Shown piece by piece: positions 11,582 to 22,796 of a stretch of 64,000 nucleotides of DNA; within the stretch, counting starts at the first letter, position 1; every line of letters begins with the position of its first letter. The stretch covers positions 29,476,499-29,540,498 of the forward strand of contig NC_135505.1 of the NCBI RefSeq assembly GCF_052857255.1, read 5' to 3'. Below the pieces are notes generated by a model that was not told the origin of the DNA, did not search any database, and worked only from the letters and a program-made list of their open reading frames with translations. The translations under genes and the position numbers were made by a program. Origin of the DNA: Amblyomma americanum. Lineage: Eukaryota; Arthropoda; Arachnida; Ixodida; Ixodidae.

Positions 11582-12762
11582 TGTGACATTCCGTGTGTGC
11601 TACGAGGATCCACGTTCGACGGCGCGGCGTTGACGGAGACCCGTGACAGCGGCATCATCAATTACCCAGCCATGCTCTTTGAGTGACGACCAGAACAACC
11701 GGACCCGCCGCCGCCCCGGGGAAACAGGCTTTATCCTCCCCAATTTCCGGGCACATTCCAGGACAAGGGAGCTGTCAGCGGGCCAGAGCGCGCCGTACCA
11801 CAGCCGACGCTATGCGCTACCGCGAAGACAACATTCTTTCCCTCCCCCCCTTTGTCGTGGGCTATCGCCGGGAAGGCACCCACAGCTTCCCAGAAGGGCC
11901 GTGATGGACACCTGTCATGGCGGACAGGCAGTACTCGCCAAGAATGTGGAAAGACAGGCGCTAGTGAATTAGCTCCGAAGAGAGAGCCTGTGTATACTCT
12001 CACTTGAGAGAGAGTGGTGGCGTTTTTGTTGTTTATTTAGTTTGTATTTTTAACAGACTCTGGGTTCGAGGCTAAGCCCAACCCAAGGGGTGTTCCCCAT
12101 CTCGCATGTTATTTTGGATTGGAGAATTGATGCTTTGGGCGGGCCACTGGAAATGACCGCCCTTAGTCCTTTGTTAATCAAGTGCTTAAAAGCACATGTA
12201 AACGGATGCAGTCCAGTCTGAGCTGGGGCTCCATGCTTAGCATGTAATGTGATGCTACTTCGGCACTAACCTGCCCGGTCGATGAGTAAAGTAGTGCAAA
12301 GTTTGTTCTTTTGTAAATTCAGTTCTGCTTTTTCCAGTTTAACTCTCTGTATATGTAAGTTGTAAAATTATGCTCTGCTGTCATCATCTACAAGCTCGCC
12401 TCCTGTTCATCTTCCAAGCCGAACGACACTAGAGGAAGGGTTTGTGAACCATCCTCGAAGAAGCGGACGACTATTGAAATTCTACTGCATACACGCTCTG
12501 GACGACATCGTTCGCCAAGAGGGCCTTCAGCGCCGAAGCCCGTCGGCGTGCAGCTTCTGCCAGCAACCGCTCGAGCCCAACTCCGGAGCCACTCCATCGC
12601 CCCCATGAAGTCGTCGGCACGTAAGCTCGGACGCCCCAGCCTCTGATGTATAATCTTAATCATGTGTAATTATTGAATATACCTGTTTGTTTAAACTGAG
12701 CCATACGGTGTTTCTTTGCCTCTCCGTCCCGTGTGGACCTGCGCATTATGGGGGTCATCACA
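11582..12762 (+). repeat. 3' LTR of the gypsy element
   Basis: A 1181-bp direct repeat of 4921-6104 that differs at about 11 scattered positions and by three fewer C in the poly-C run. It starts TGTGAC and ends TCATCACA, followed by the CTGT duplication. Confidence 0.96.
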
Positions 12763-12766
12763 CTGT

Positions 12767-12897
12767 AAAAGAATGGATAAAGGAGGGAGTGATGTAAGAA
12801 AGGATAAAAGAGGTGCCGTAGTGGAGGTCTGCGGATTAATTTCAAATACCTGGGGATCTTTAACGTGCGCTGATAACGCTCAGAACACGTACGCCTT
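12767..12897 (-). mobile_element. SINE family A, right piece of the split copy
   Basis: The minus-strand family A body resumes immediately after the gypsy target duplication. Joined at the duplication, the two pieces restore the order seen in the intact copies. Like the copy at 2840 it lacks the tRNA-like head. Confidence 0.85.
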
Positions 12898-12959
12898 TTG
12901 CTGCTGTTTCTCTATTCGGGAAGATATCTTCATCGTTGTTCCTAAACGACTCAGCTATA

Positions 12960-13620
12960 ACTGAAGCAGTAAATATGACAGCGCCGTTTCCCTCTAAACA
13001 CTTCCCTCAGAAACTTGAATGCGTTCGTGCTTTCTTTTTACCCTGACAAATTATACGATTCCCGGATTTTCTTGGCTCACCTTCAGTTGTTCCGAGAACT
13101 TAAGCCATCCAGCACTCAGTACACTGCTGTATTTTACATTGGACGAGGATCTGCTCTTCCGGTCTCTTTTGTTCAAAAAATTAACATTTTTGGTCTTTTC
13201 CTCTTGAGAAAGCTGAGCTTTCCCTTCGAGCCATCTGATATTATCAATGGCCCCTTTAATATTCCTATTGCACGACTTTCGTGGTGTCCTGTTTTCTTTT
13301 AAAGCGATTTGATACTTTTACTTGTTTCATTTTCGTACTGATGAGTCGTTCTAAACGATTACAATTCTAGTTTTCCACGTGGTGCTTGTCTATGAACGCC
13401 AGCTGGTTTTACTGCTATTTGTTCTACGTTTACAATTTTGTCCCTTTTTTGTGTTTCCTGCATTGCGCTTTTCTTTAGGGCTCCCATCTGCACACTAATA
13501 CCTTTATGAGCTCTTCCCAAACTCGACAGCCGTCTCCTCTTCTAATTTCAATTTGCGAGCTTGCTAAAGCTTTCCTGCAGTAATAAGGAGTAAATAATTG
13601 TTGGTAGGCTATTACGGAAC
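12960..13620 (-). pseudogene. LINE relic, region upstream of the reverse transcriptase
   Basis: Minus-strand fragments such as 'IRWLEGKAQLSQEEKTKN' and 'SCNRNIKGAIDN' resemble the linker between endonuclease and reverse transcriptase in tick LINE ORF2. It is in the same orientation as, and in the right order with, the piece at 3073-4845. Many stops and shifts are present and the boundaries are approximate. Confidence 0.45.
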
Positions 13621-13964
13621 TCTCACTTGATTTGTCCCTCACATTTAGTTCCTCTATTTACCATAACAAGGTTGCACTGCTCACCAAGTTTTACCACGTT
13701 CTGTTCCCAACGTTCCTACTTACCAAGATAAAGTGATCACGTTATCTTACATATTATTATCGCTGTCCTCGGGAAAACACAACTCTCGACAAAAATTTTA
13801 CGAACTCTAGGCAGGCTAATTTTAACCAAATTAACATGCACCTGCACTCGTTATTAAATTCATTCTTAGATGTTTTTAAAGAATGTTCTGTTGAAGTGAA
13901 CTAAATTTTTTTTAAGTATGCTAAAGTTACAAATCGCTTTATTCCGATTATAAGAGTTTATCGT

Positions 13965-14204
13965 CCACCACGGTGGCTCAGTGATTATGGCGCCGGACTG
14001 CTGACCAGAAAGACGCGGCTTCGATCCTGGTCGCGGCGGTCGAATTTCGATGGAGGAGAAATTGAAGAGACCTGTGTACTGTGCGATGTCAGTGCAGGTA
14101 ATAAAGTCGCGGTGGTCAAAATTTTCCGACACCTTCACTACGGCGTCCCTAATAGCCTGAGTAGCTTTGGGGCGTTAAACCCCAACAAACCCATAAACCT
14201 ACAG
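13965..14204 (+). mobile_element. tRNA-derived SINE (family B) with target duplication
   Basis: Full-length copy: a tRNA-like head ('ccaccacggtggctcagtg', degraded B box 'gcttcgatcctg'), the shared body ('gcgatgtcagtgcaggt'), and the family B tail ending 'cccataaacc'. It is flanked by an 11-bp duplication GAGTTTATCGT at 13954-13964 and 14205-14215, which fixes both ends. Confidence 0.92.
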
Positions 14205-14689
14205 GAGTTTATCGTATAACCCGGATGCACCACGGTGGAACTCGCATATCAGACGCCTGTCCAACAGAAACAAGCGCTTTTACCGAATGCCTAAATCAAC
14301 TCATAATCATACCTTTTGGCAACTGTCCCATAAATTAACAGGTACATTTCAGCTCTAAAGAGAACTGAAACATATGTTGCTGAAAACACGCTACCTGTGA
14401 CATTACTGCAAAATTATAAATAAAAGTTTGGTAGATTATTACGCGAAGAAATTTGCGCCTATTAATTAACAGATTTTAATTTTGAACCTACATCCGAAAA
14501 TGGATACGAGTGTCCTGAATGATGTGTTTTCAAGTTCTTTCTGTACTCTTTCGTTTTGCAGTTAGGGTTGTTTGGCAATATATCCTACGGTTCAATCTGA
14601 CGGTGTTGCGGAATTTAGTAACGACCAGAATATATCTTCATCTGTTAGCATCGACAATACTAATGCTAAATTTTTCACTAGCACCAAAC

Positions 14690-14775
14690 TATACACATCA
14701 ATATTATTACCTAAATTATAACAGCAGTCTTTCTGGGAAAAATAAAGAATGATTGATTGATTGATTGATTGATTA
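14690..14775 (+). mobile_element. LINE 3' end with (GATT)n tail
   Basis: 'aataaagaatgattgattgatt' style tail with five to six GATT units. It is typical of 3' ends of non-LTR elements in ticks. No coding part could be assigned upstream. Confidence 0.5.
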
Positions 14776-15726
14776 CACAATGACGTATTACTGTCAGATT
14801 GGAAGATAGAAAGGTGGTCCCAGTTCGCATACTCGGATCCAAACACTCTCCTCATAACTACAGGCCCATATCGGTCACCACCCGATCTAGTAAGAAATTA
14901 GAAAGCATTATCTTCTTTTAAGTTGTCACGTTTCTGCAATCTAACCAATTTCATCAACACGCTCAACACGGCTTTCACAAAACATACTCACATAAAGCGC
15001 GGCTTCTGTTGTTCACCCATAAGCTACATGTTATTCATGACCACCTCCCCATTGCCGTTTGCATATTTTTAGAATTGTCTAATGCATTTGATAAGGTATG
15101 TCACCAGCTACTAGTACTAAAAGTACGCATGATAGGACTTGATACTAGCGCAATAAAATGGCTGGAATGCTAACTTGCCGTCAGCAGTTCGTCAGTGACG
15201 ATGATGTTAACTGCAGCCGGTAGCCTGCTATCTCCGGTTTTCCTCAAAATACAGTGCTTGGGTCTTTACTTTCTATAACCTAATATAATGACGTGCCCAA
15301 CTGTGTTTCATCAGCCATCCAGGTATTTGCCGATGATTGCGTGATTTTTGTGAAATAACATCTGATCATGACACATGCTCTTTATCGGCCGACATGAACG
15401 GCATCAACCTACTATGCCGAAAATGGCATCTGACGTTGAATGTAAAAAAATGTATACTCATCCACGTTTCCCGCGCTTCTCTGACATATTTTCTCATCAC
15501 TTCCACTCTTGTTTGGAAAACGCACATGGCATATATCATCAGTAACGCTAATCGCATGCTAGGCTACCTCAAACTGACTTTTTCTTCAGCCCTTAATAAC
15601 ACTAAGGTACTTCTATACAAAACCTAAATCCACTACCAACCGGAATATGCATCGGCAATATGGGACCCACGTATTCAAACTCTTACAGATCAGATAGAAC
15701 TGATTCAAAATGAATCAGCGCGTTTC

Positions 15727-15967
15727 GCCCCGCGGTGGCTTAGTGGTTACGGGGCCCGGCTGCTGTCGCAAACAACGCGGGTTCGATCCCGGCCGTGGCG
15801 GTCGAATTTCGATGGAGGCCAAATTCTATAGGCCCGTGTACTGTGCGATGTCAGTGCACGTTAAACAACTCCAATTGGTGGAAATTTCCTGAGCCCTTCA
15901 CTACGGCGCGTCTCATGGTCTGAGTTGTTTTGGGGCGTTAAACCACCCTAAACCACCGCACCCATAA
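15727..15967 (+). mobile_element. SINE family B inserted in the LINE, plus strand
   Basis: The copy has A box 'tggcttagtgg', B box 'gggttcgatccc' and a tail 'cccataaa'. It is flanked by a 14-bp duplication with one mismatch (15713-15726 and 15968-15981, ending 'agcgcgtttc'). The LINE sequence continues across the insertion. Confidence 0.92.
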
Positions 15968-16125
15968 AATTAGCGCGTTTCATTCTGTCAAACATCAATC
16001 GCACTGCCAGTGTATCTACTATGAAATCAAATCTCCACTTACTACCGCTAGAAATGGGCCGCAAACAGGAGCGCCCTGTTCCTCTTTCACAATATATTTT
16101 ATCATAAAACTCTGCATGATGAATT

Positions 16126-16363
16126 TTTTTTTTGGTTTATATGGGTTTAACGTCCCAAAGCGACTCAGGCTATGAGGGACGCCGTAGTGAAGGGCTCCGG
16201 AAATTTCGACCACCTGGGGTTCTTTAACGTGCACTGACATCGCACAGTACAAGGACCTCTAGAATTTCGCCTCCATCGAAATTCGACCGCCGCGGTCGGG
16301 ATCGAACCCGCGTCTTTCGGGCCAGCAGCCGAGCGCCATAACCACTCAGCCACCGCGGCGGCC
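16126..16363 (-). mobile_element. SINE family B inserted in the LINE, minus strand
   Basis: Minus-strand copy with A box, B box ('gggttcgatcccgacc' on the minus strand), body, and an A-rich tail (T run at 16126). A 12-bp duplication GCATGATGAATT lies at 16114-16125 and 16364-16375. Confidence 0.93.
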
Positions 16364-16790
16364 GCATGATGAATTACTTGCGCCTTCCACGTATATATAT
16401 TCACGCCTCAATCAGGTGCACAAAGCTGGCTTGATGCCATATAACACCAAATCATTTTCTGACTCATTTATACCTTGAAAATCTGTGGACTGGAACCATC
16501 TACCCTCTTCACTGGGAGCAATTGCACTGTTATCATTGTTACACTCATCAGTCTCCAGTGCTGTTTGGTAATGTCGCGTGTAAGAGTGCTTTAAGCTTAT
16601 TGTATTGATGCTTCCGCAGTTGGAGTTATTAGAACCATGTTCCCCTTGGTTATGCTTTCTGTTTCATTTTATGCTGCGTTTTCTTTTTCTTTTTTTTAAT
16701 GTTGGAAGTGTTACTGATATGACCGCCCTCCCCACTCCTCTGTAATGTTTTACCCTGAAGGTACGAATAAATAAATAAACATACCTTCCC

Positions 16791-17935
16791 GCTAGAGTCT
16801 GTGTTTCCGTGCAAGTGATCGATGTGACCATTCATATATCTTCATAGCAAAGTCTCAGCACTGTCTCCAAACTGCTTTATATCGTCACTTACACATTTAC
16901 CTAGATCCTTAAACTCTTGCCTACATACGTCTTCTGCTATACGACTTCAAGTCGCTTCTTCAATGTGGTTGTATGATGGAATGCCTCGATTAAAATTTTT
17001 GGACTGAAGACTCAAATCAGAGAGTGTAAGACACTGTTAACAACGAAGAAGAAGAGTAAGGCAAGCAGTAACACAGGCACGGCATTGCGTTTCACGGCGT
17101 TTCGTCAAAAACGACATGCCGGCCACTCCAGATGAAGGTGAGCTGCGTTAGCATACATTTAACACGGCGGACGTCATTACATGACGCATGGGTTTCAGCT
17201 AAATAGCTTATAATGATGACGGTCGCTTTGAGCACATGCGCAAGCTTTGATAAGTCAGCAAAGTGTGCCACGAATTCCCGATCTTTTTTGGTGCTTTATT
17301 GGGGTGTTTGCCGTATTTGAGTTTAGCCGATGGTGTGCAGCAGAAATTTCCTCTAGATTGTTTATTTATTGAGAAAACAGGCGAAGTGTAAGACAATCAC
17401 TGCCGATAAGAATTATGACAGAAGCTATACGTAAGCCTGTCTGTTTTCTCCTGTATATCGCCACTGTTCTCACCTGGACTGTTTGCAAGCTGATTCTTTT
17501 TAAATGCCAGCGTTTTTACGCGAGATTCACCTCGCAGTTTAGCCACTGTGCACAATGTGGGTCATTGCCGAATATGCGTAGCATTTCTTCGTAATGTTTA
17601 CGTGATGCATGATGAGTATAAAACATCGTCTTTAAAGCCGAGGGTTTTGAACGTCCCGCTAGGTACCGTCGTCAGCATTTTATTCCGCAGGAATCACTTA
17701 CCGAGCTGAACTTTTCTTGGAAGTTTTTAAACCGAAAGCTTTACTACTCCTATCCATAGCTTCTCCGCAGTGTACGCCGTGCGCTCCGTGTGCGCGAGTT
17801 TGACCTTGAAAAAGACCTTGAAGCACGTGACAGCTATGACGTTACTCAGTCTCCGCCGCCAAAACCGAGCGCTGGCCTCTGTTTCTATAGCCCATCGGCA
17901 TTCATTCTGTTCATTGGCGTTGGCGTTGAAAACGC
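16791..17935. other. Unassigned DNA
   Basis: No coding or repeat structure was recognised with confidence over this 1.1 kb. Confidence 0.4.
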
Positions 17936-18250
17936 TTTAGAGAGAGAGAGCAAATCTTTATTAAGGAAACAGAGAGGATGAGCCGGCACATTTGGTGAAT
18001 GCCGACATCTTGGCCCGCATCCCTAGTCCGGGATGCCGCAATGTCCCGCCGCTTCGCGAGCTCGGCGTGCGAGGGCAGCTTGTGCCGTCGCACTCGAGGA
18101 GGAAGGTCTCCCAAGCCTCTTTATTGAATGTGGGGTGGGGAGGGAAGTAGGGACTGTGCTGACAGGCGCCCACCATGCGGGATGGAGAATAGAGCTCGTC
18201 ACAGGGTCGGTACAAATGAATGACTTTCGGGTCATAGCCAGCAGCCATGA
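17936..18250 (-). pseudogene. LINE 3' end, minus strand, with CT-repeat tail
   Basis: On the minus strand the end of an ORF2 is visible in two frames ('FNKEAWETFLLECDGT', then 'AQAALARRAREAAGHCGIP' followed by a stop). It is followed by an AATAAAG polyadenylation-type signal and a (CT)n run at 17938-17950. This resembles the C-terminus of tick LINE ORF2 proteins. One frameshift is needed, so the copy is inactive. Confidence 0.62.
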
Positions 18251-19633
18251 CGGGACTCTGCGGCAGCTACAGATGAACGTTCTAGACTCCTATGATTTTG
18301 ACGAAAGGAAGGGGGCACAACGGGCTCGATGGGTCAGTGAACGCCTCAATCGCGCTTTAAGGTACAGGCGGTGGTGAGGGCGACATGTGCTCCGCATGCA
18401 TTAACGCTGGCAACGTTGCGGCAGACACGTGCCACTGCAGCAACAGGCCGCAGCATTCATTCGGGGACAAACCTCTCGCAATCACCCGTTAATTCAATTA
18501 TAACTGCCACCTGCCAGGGTGGCAGGGGTACGATCTGGCTATCCAGTTTGCGGAATGCACTCAACGTTACATACGCCAGACGGCGTCTACTTGTTCGATA
18601 ACCAACAGCTTTCGCTCTCTAACCAGGTTGAGCAGTCGTTAAACCGCAGCTAATTTTTGAGGGGCCGCCTTCTAAGACTGTAGTAAGAGATGCATTTGTG
18701 TTTTCTCTAACATAGGCGGAGCTAGTCCTCTATGTATTGTTAAGACTACTCCTGCCGGCAGCTGAACGTCATGAATCACCACGACAAGAAAAGTAACCGA
18801 GCGAACTGCTGCAAGGACAAAAATTACATGCGGTTGCCCCAAAATTTTGAAATTAGCGATCGCCGGACATAAGAGGTCGCATCAAAACTTCCACGGTGAA
18901 TACCTTGATTTCACTTAACACACTACTGTTTATTTATAGCAGTAAATGTCGAAGAGGCTGTCACAATTACACGCTGTCACCTTTTCCCGCACTCAAGCAT
19001 GCGCTCCCAGACACCCTTAGAGCGTGTGGGGGTAGAGGTCTCGATCACAAGGGAGATGCCCGCGACTCAGCGTGGCAAGCTCAGCCGGAGACCAGCTACG
19101 AAGTGACGAGGGGGTTGGTCGTTTGGTGCCCAGCTTTCGCCGGTCGCAAGCCAGAGAATGGGGCGGAGCCAAAGGTGCACAAACAAAGCAAAGTGTATAC
19201 AGCGAATAGACGATACAGAGGATTTCAAAGTCACTCGTACGAGCACATAGAAAGTGATTAACAATACAACGCAACACCTGCAAATTAACACTTGAGAGAG
19301 ATTACACTACAACAAACTCTTTGCACCTAAAGTGCACTAACATAGAGAGACACAAACAAACAAAACAATTCTTTCACCCGGCACTGCGACAGTCCGACGG
19401 ACGACCTGAGAAACACCACGGAGCCGTCCCGCTGGTCGGCGCGCGCTGCGTCGCTGGTCCGTGGCTAGGCTAGTCCTATGAAGCATAAACTGGGGCTCGG
19501 GCTGACAGACAGCTGTTAAAGCCCTCTTTTATAGGCGCTGTCCGCGTCTGTTCGTTCTTCGCGCCTCATACACGGAACATCAACTGTACAATGTCCTTCT
19601 TCTCGCTCCGAGAGCGCAACCACATTGGCTAAC
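18251..19633. other. Unassigned DNA, GC-rich part at 19000-19560
   Basis: No gene was recognised. The 18900-19560 portion has an AT-to-GC profile and minus-strand polyadenylation-like motifs that could fit a solo LTR, but no matching second copy or target duplication was found. Confidence 0.3.
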
Positions 19634-20115
19634 AAAAAGATTGCTGTTGGCCTAGCTCTGCTAGGCGAGGATATGCGTAGCGAAAGCGCGGTGACTTCTG
19701 GATCAGAAGAGTTAATATATGAAACCCGTGCATTCACTACATGCGCCTTTATTCATGATGTAACCCTAAGCCATCATGGCCGAGTGGTAGCGTCTCTGCC
19801 TAAAACGCCAAATGCCCTGTTTCGATTCCAAACCTCGACACAGGTTTTTTTTTCTTAATTCAGTGAGTTCACGGGGATTTAAATGGCTCCGATAGATAGC
19901 GGTTAGAGGCTAAGCGCTGTTGGTTAGGGGCTAAGCGCGTAAGGGCACTTAAGGGTAAGGGCGGAGAGGCGCGAGGTGTGACGTCATGTCAGATGGCGCG
20001 GCGAGCGCGCGGCGTCAGCCAGCTGCAGCCGCTGCCAGGCAACGGCTCTGTGCCTCCTCCTCAGGAGTGCCACAGCGAAATCGCGTTCTTGGCCAATGTA
20101 GCTATCGGTACAAAA
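19634..20115 (+). repeat. Second tRNA-containing repeat family, copy 1
   Basis: Similar to 28193-28610. A conserved leader of about 120 bases ('ggcctagctctg', 'cgtagcgaaagcgcggtgac', 'gaaacccgtgcattcacta') precedes a tRNA-like module at 19770-19845. That module has A box 'tggccgagtggtagcg' and a degraded B box 'tttcgattccaa'. A downstream part includes 'ttcagtgagt' and ends near 'ttggccaatgtagct'. The leader before the tRNA-like module is unusual for a SINE, so the true element may be larger. Confidence 0.7.
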
Positions 20116-20124
20116 ATGAAAATT

Positions 20125-20200
20125 GTTATGGGGGGAAAGGCAATGGCACAGTATCTGTGTCACATCTCGGCAGGCACCTGAACAGCGCCCTAAGGGAAGG
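20125..20200 (-). mobile_element. SINE family A, 3' fragment
   Basis: Minus-strand 3' part of family A ('gatatctg'-type tail region, mutated) immediately upstream of a full plus-strand copy. The two form an inverted pair. Confidence 0.7.
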
Positions 20201-20220
20201 GATAGCGCGAAAACCGGATT

Positions 20221-20521
20221 CGCCGCGGTGGCTCAGTGGTAAGGGCGCTCGGCTACTGATCCGAAGTATCCAGGTTCGAACCCGACTGCGGCGGCTGCGT
20301 TTCGATGGAGGCGAAATGCTAAGGCGCCCGTGTGCTGTGCGATGTCAGTGCACGATAAAGGTCCCCAGGTGGTCGAAATTGTTCCGGAGCCCTCCACTAC
20401 AGCACCTCTTCCTTCATTCCTTCTTTATCCCTTCCCTTACGGCGCTGTTCAGGTGTCCAATGATATATGAGACAGATACTGCGCCAATTCCTTTTCGCCA
20501 AAACCAATTATTATTATTATT
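20221..20521 (+). mobile_element. SINE family A, full length with (ATT)n tail
   Basis: tRNA-like head with A box 'tggctcagtggt' and B box 'aggttcgaacccg', then body, then tail ending in 'aattattattattatt'. It is one of the least damaged family A copies here. Confidence 0.9.
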
Positions 20522-21511
20522 AACACTGCAGGGCCTTCTCACGTTGTTCCACCGCCGGCGCGGGAGCGAAGGGGAGGGGCATCACTTAGCGCGGTCAACT
20601 CTGCCGACAATGAGTAGAAATTGCTCAGGCCTTCTGGAAGAATCGACGGCTCGCGCGGCCATGTTCCCTTTTGCGCCGTGCCGGAGAGCAAAGTGGAAAG
20701 GGCAGCAGCACACAAAAGGTTATGCGCTCTCCGGGTTTCCTTCTCCGCTGTTCGTTGTCTCCACGACGCGCGCGGACACGATTACTTCCGCGGGGCTCGG
20801 TTTTTATTTTTTTTTTTCGAATATGCGCTGAATTTTGTGACACACGTCGACCACTGCCCCCGCCCCAAATGTTTGTTCTTCTGAGACACACGTAATTCAG
20901 ACAGTAACTGACATCTTCCAGGAAATTTACGATAGGAGAGACAAAATTTTTGTTAGCAGGCTTTCTTCTATCAAATGACGTGATAGGTGTTAGTATGCAT
21001 TGACCACACTATTGTCACACGTACGACCAGTAAATAACATAAAATTCATGTTTTTTGGTGATGCTTTTCGATCTCGATTTCAACAACTGAAAGATGGCAT
21101 TTACGTGTGAGGTGTGTTTATGCCACGTGCCTGATGAAAAAAAAAACAGCAGTATAATCGCTGATACATAGATTTAGTTCATTACGCTTAAGTCCGCCTG
21201 CTACAAGGGCTGAAATGACAATAAACGGCGTATTGCCGCTTTTACACCACCTCAGGCAAGATAAACACACGTCACATATCAGCGTATCATTCACTTAATC
21301 AGAGCCAAATTGTTGCAGCATGAAACAAGAAATATAAATACAAAACATTATTCGGTCTTGACGAGCACTATGTGGTGATCCATATATTTTAATAATTATC
21401 TAATGAATTAATCCATAAAAGAAAACATGAAACAGAATATAGTTTTTAAGAGACATTTTTTTTGAAACCCTGCTTCTATTATAAAAAAGTGCACTCCGCC
21501 ACACTTTTCAA

Positions 21512-21815
21512 CCGCCGCGGTGGCTCAGTGGTTAGAGCGCTCGGCTACTGATTCGGAGTTCTCCGGTTCGAAACCGACCGCGGCGGCTGCGTTTCGAGAG
21601 AGGCTAAACGCAAAGGCTCCCTTTTGCTGTGTGTTGTCTGTGCAAGTTAAAGATCCGCAGGTGGTCGAAATTATTCCGGAGCCCTCCACTGCGGCACCTC
21701 TTTCTTCTTTCACTCCATCCTTTATCCCTTCCATTATGGCGCGGTCCAGGTGTCCGCCGAGATGTGAGACAGATACTGCGCCATTTCTTTTCCCCAAGAA
21801 TCAATTTTCAATTTC
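21512..21815 (+). mobile_element. SINE family A, full length
   Basis: Head, with A box 'tggctcagtggtt' and B box 'cggttcgaaaccg', is followed by the complete body and tail. There are several substitutions in the middle ('ttgctgtgtgttgtctg'). Confidence 0.9.
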
Positions 21816-21944
21816 TCTTGATTCAGTTGCGTCTATGGTTCATTTTTGTCGACGAACTAGGAAGCAATGACTCTGAAGATTCTGTCTCATCATAAAACCT
21901 TTGTTCAGGGAGCGAAGACGACCTGAGACCATTTTAAAAAATCG

Positions 21945-22562
21945 GTGCCCGTGCTTCAATTATTAAAATATGACATCCTGCCAATCAATAGTTTAAACAA
22001 TTATAGACTTTTAATGATATATAAACGCTCTTCACAAAGTGATGAACATTATATTAGTTATCTGGCAAAACTTGAGAAAAACACGCATATCCTGCTGACT
22101 AGACATAAAGAAATTTGGTTAGTGCCGACGCCTAGGGCATATTATACCGAGCAGTCTCTTTTTTATACTGTTCCAGTATTAATAAATAAATTAAACAAAG
22201 AATCGTTTGACCCCTTTCAGCATTCAAGTGATGTTATTAAGCGATTTTTTCTTAGCATGATTACGTAATATTGCACTCAATTTAAACCTATACCTGTTAT
22301 TATTTTTTTTCGTTTCCCTGTGATCAGTTATTTGTTTTTCTAATACCTGTGTTTGTGCTGCAGTGCATAGCGCTGCTTTTTTTACAAAGTGTCTTGTAAT
22401 TTTGTCTCAGTGTTTATTTAGAAAATTGAAAATCTCTGCCTCTGTACTGTACTGCCAAGTTGATAAAAGGGGCAGGACCTCTGTCAAGCTTACGAGCTTT
22501 TAGTCCTGTCTCCTTCTCTGTCCAAGAGAAAAATAAAGACTGAATTGAATTGAATTGAATTT
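21945..22562 (+). pseudogene. LINE (CR1/L2-like) 3' end with open C-terminal reading frame
   Basis: A 107-codon open stretch (21945-22268) looks like the C-terminal tail of a reverse transcriptase ORF2: 'DILPINSLNNYRLLMIYKR', 'LLTRHKEIW' and 'PVLINKLNKESFDPF' follow the usual order around an NTRHK-type motif. It is followed by a 3' untranslated region ending in 'aataaagactgaattgaatt' with AATTG repeats. The 5' part is missing, so this is a truncated insertion. Confidence 0.7.
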
Positions 22563-22796
22563 TCTTATGTAGGCAGCTTTTTCTCGGCCCAGTGTTGTTC
22601 ACAAAAGGATGTTCACATCACCGATGAAATTTGTCTCGTTTTTAGGGTTCCTACACATTTCAGCTGAGCTTAATGCCACCTCCGCTCCGAACAGTTCGCC
22701 TAACTGATTAGCCTAATGGCGTGTCCATCTTATAAGGCCTAAAGTGACTGTTTGCTAACAGGGAAAATAAATATACGAGCTAAAACTTTTATTTTT

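Larger units (their letters stand above)
4921..12762 (+). mobile_element. Complete Ty3/gypsy LTR retrotransposon
   Basis: A 7842-bp element with two long terminal repeats, a primer binding site, gag, pol and a purine-rich tract, flanked by CTGT duplications. LTRs start TGTGAC and end TCACA. Gag and Pol are both open over their full lengths. The LTRs differ by about 11 substitutions and one 3-base difference in a poly-C run over 1.18 kb (about 1%), so the insertion is young relative to everything around it. Domain order protease, reverse transcriptase, RNase H, integrase identifies Ty3/gypsy. No envelope-like frame is present between pol and the 3' LTR. The clade within Ty3/gypsy was not resolved. 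Confidence 0.97.
14815..16790 (+). pseudogene. LINE (CR1/Jockey-like) ORF2 relic, host of two SINEs
   Basis: Plus-strand reverse transcriptase remnants in order: a 'YRPISVTT' motif near 14860; the catalytic box 'VFADDCVIF' with FADD at 15326-15337; 'HLTLNVKKC' near 15430; 'VWKTHMAYIISNANRMLGYL' near 15510; a C-terminal tail 'MKSNLHLLPLEM' near 16020; and, beyond the second SINE, 'YIFTPQS' and further fragments. The 3' end has an 'aataaataaataaac' tail near 16770. Several stops and frameshifts make it inactive. Two SINEs, in opposite orientations, interrupt it. The clade call is tentative. Confidence 0.75.

Noticed and set aside
19770..19845. Functional tRNA gene
   Set aside because: The A box is tRNA-like but the B box is degraded and the cloverleaf stems do not pair well. 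It is part of a repeat also found at 28330.
20221..20295. Functional tRNA gene in SINE A heads
   Set aside because: Boxes A and B are present, but acceptor and anticodon stems are not maintained and the segment is fused to SINE body in every copy.
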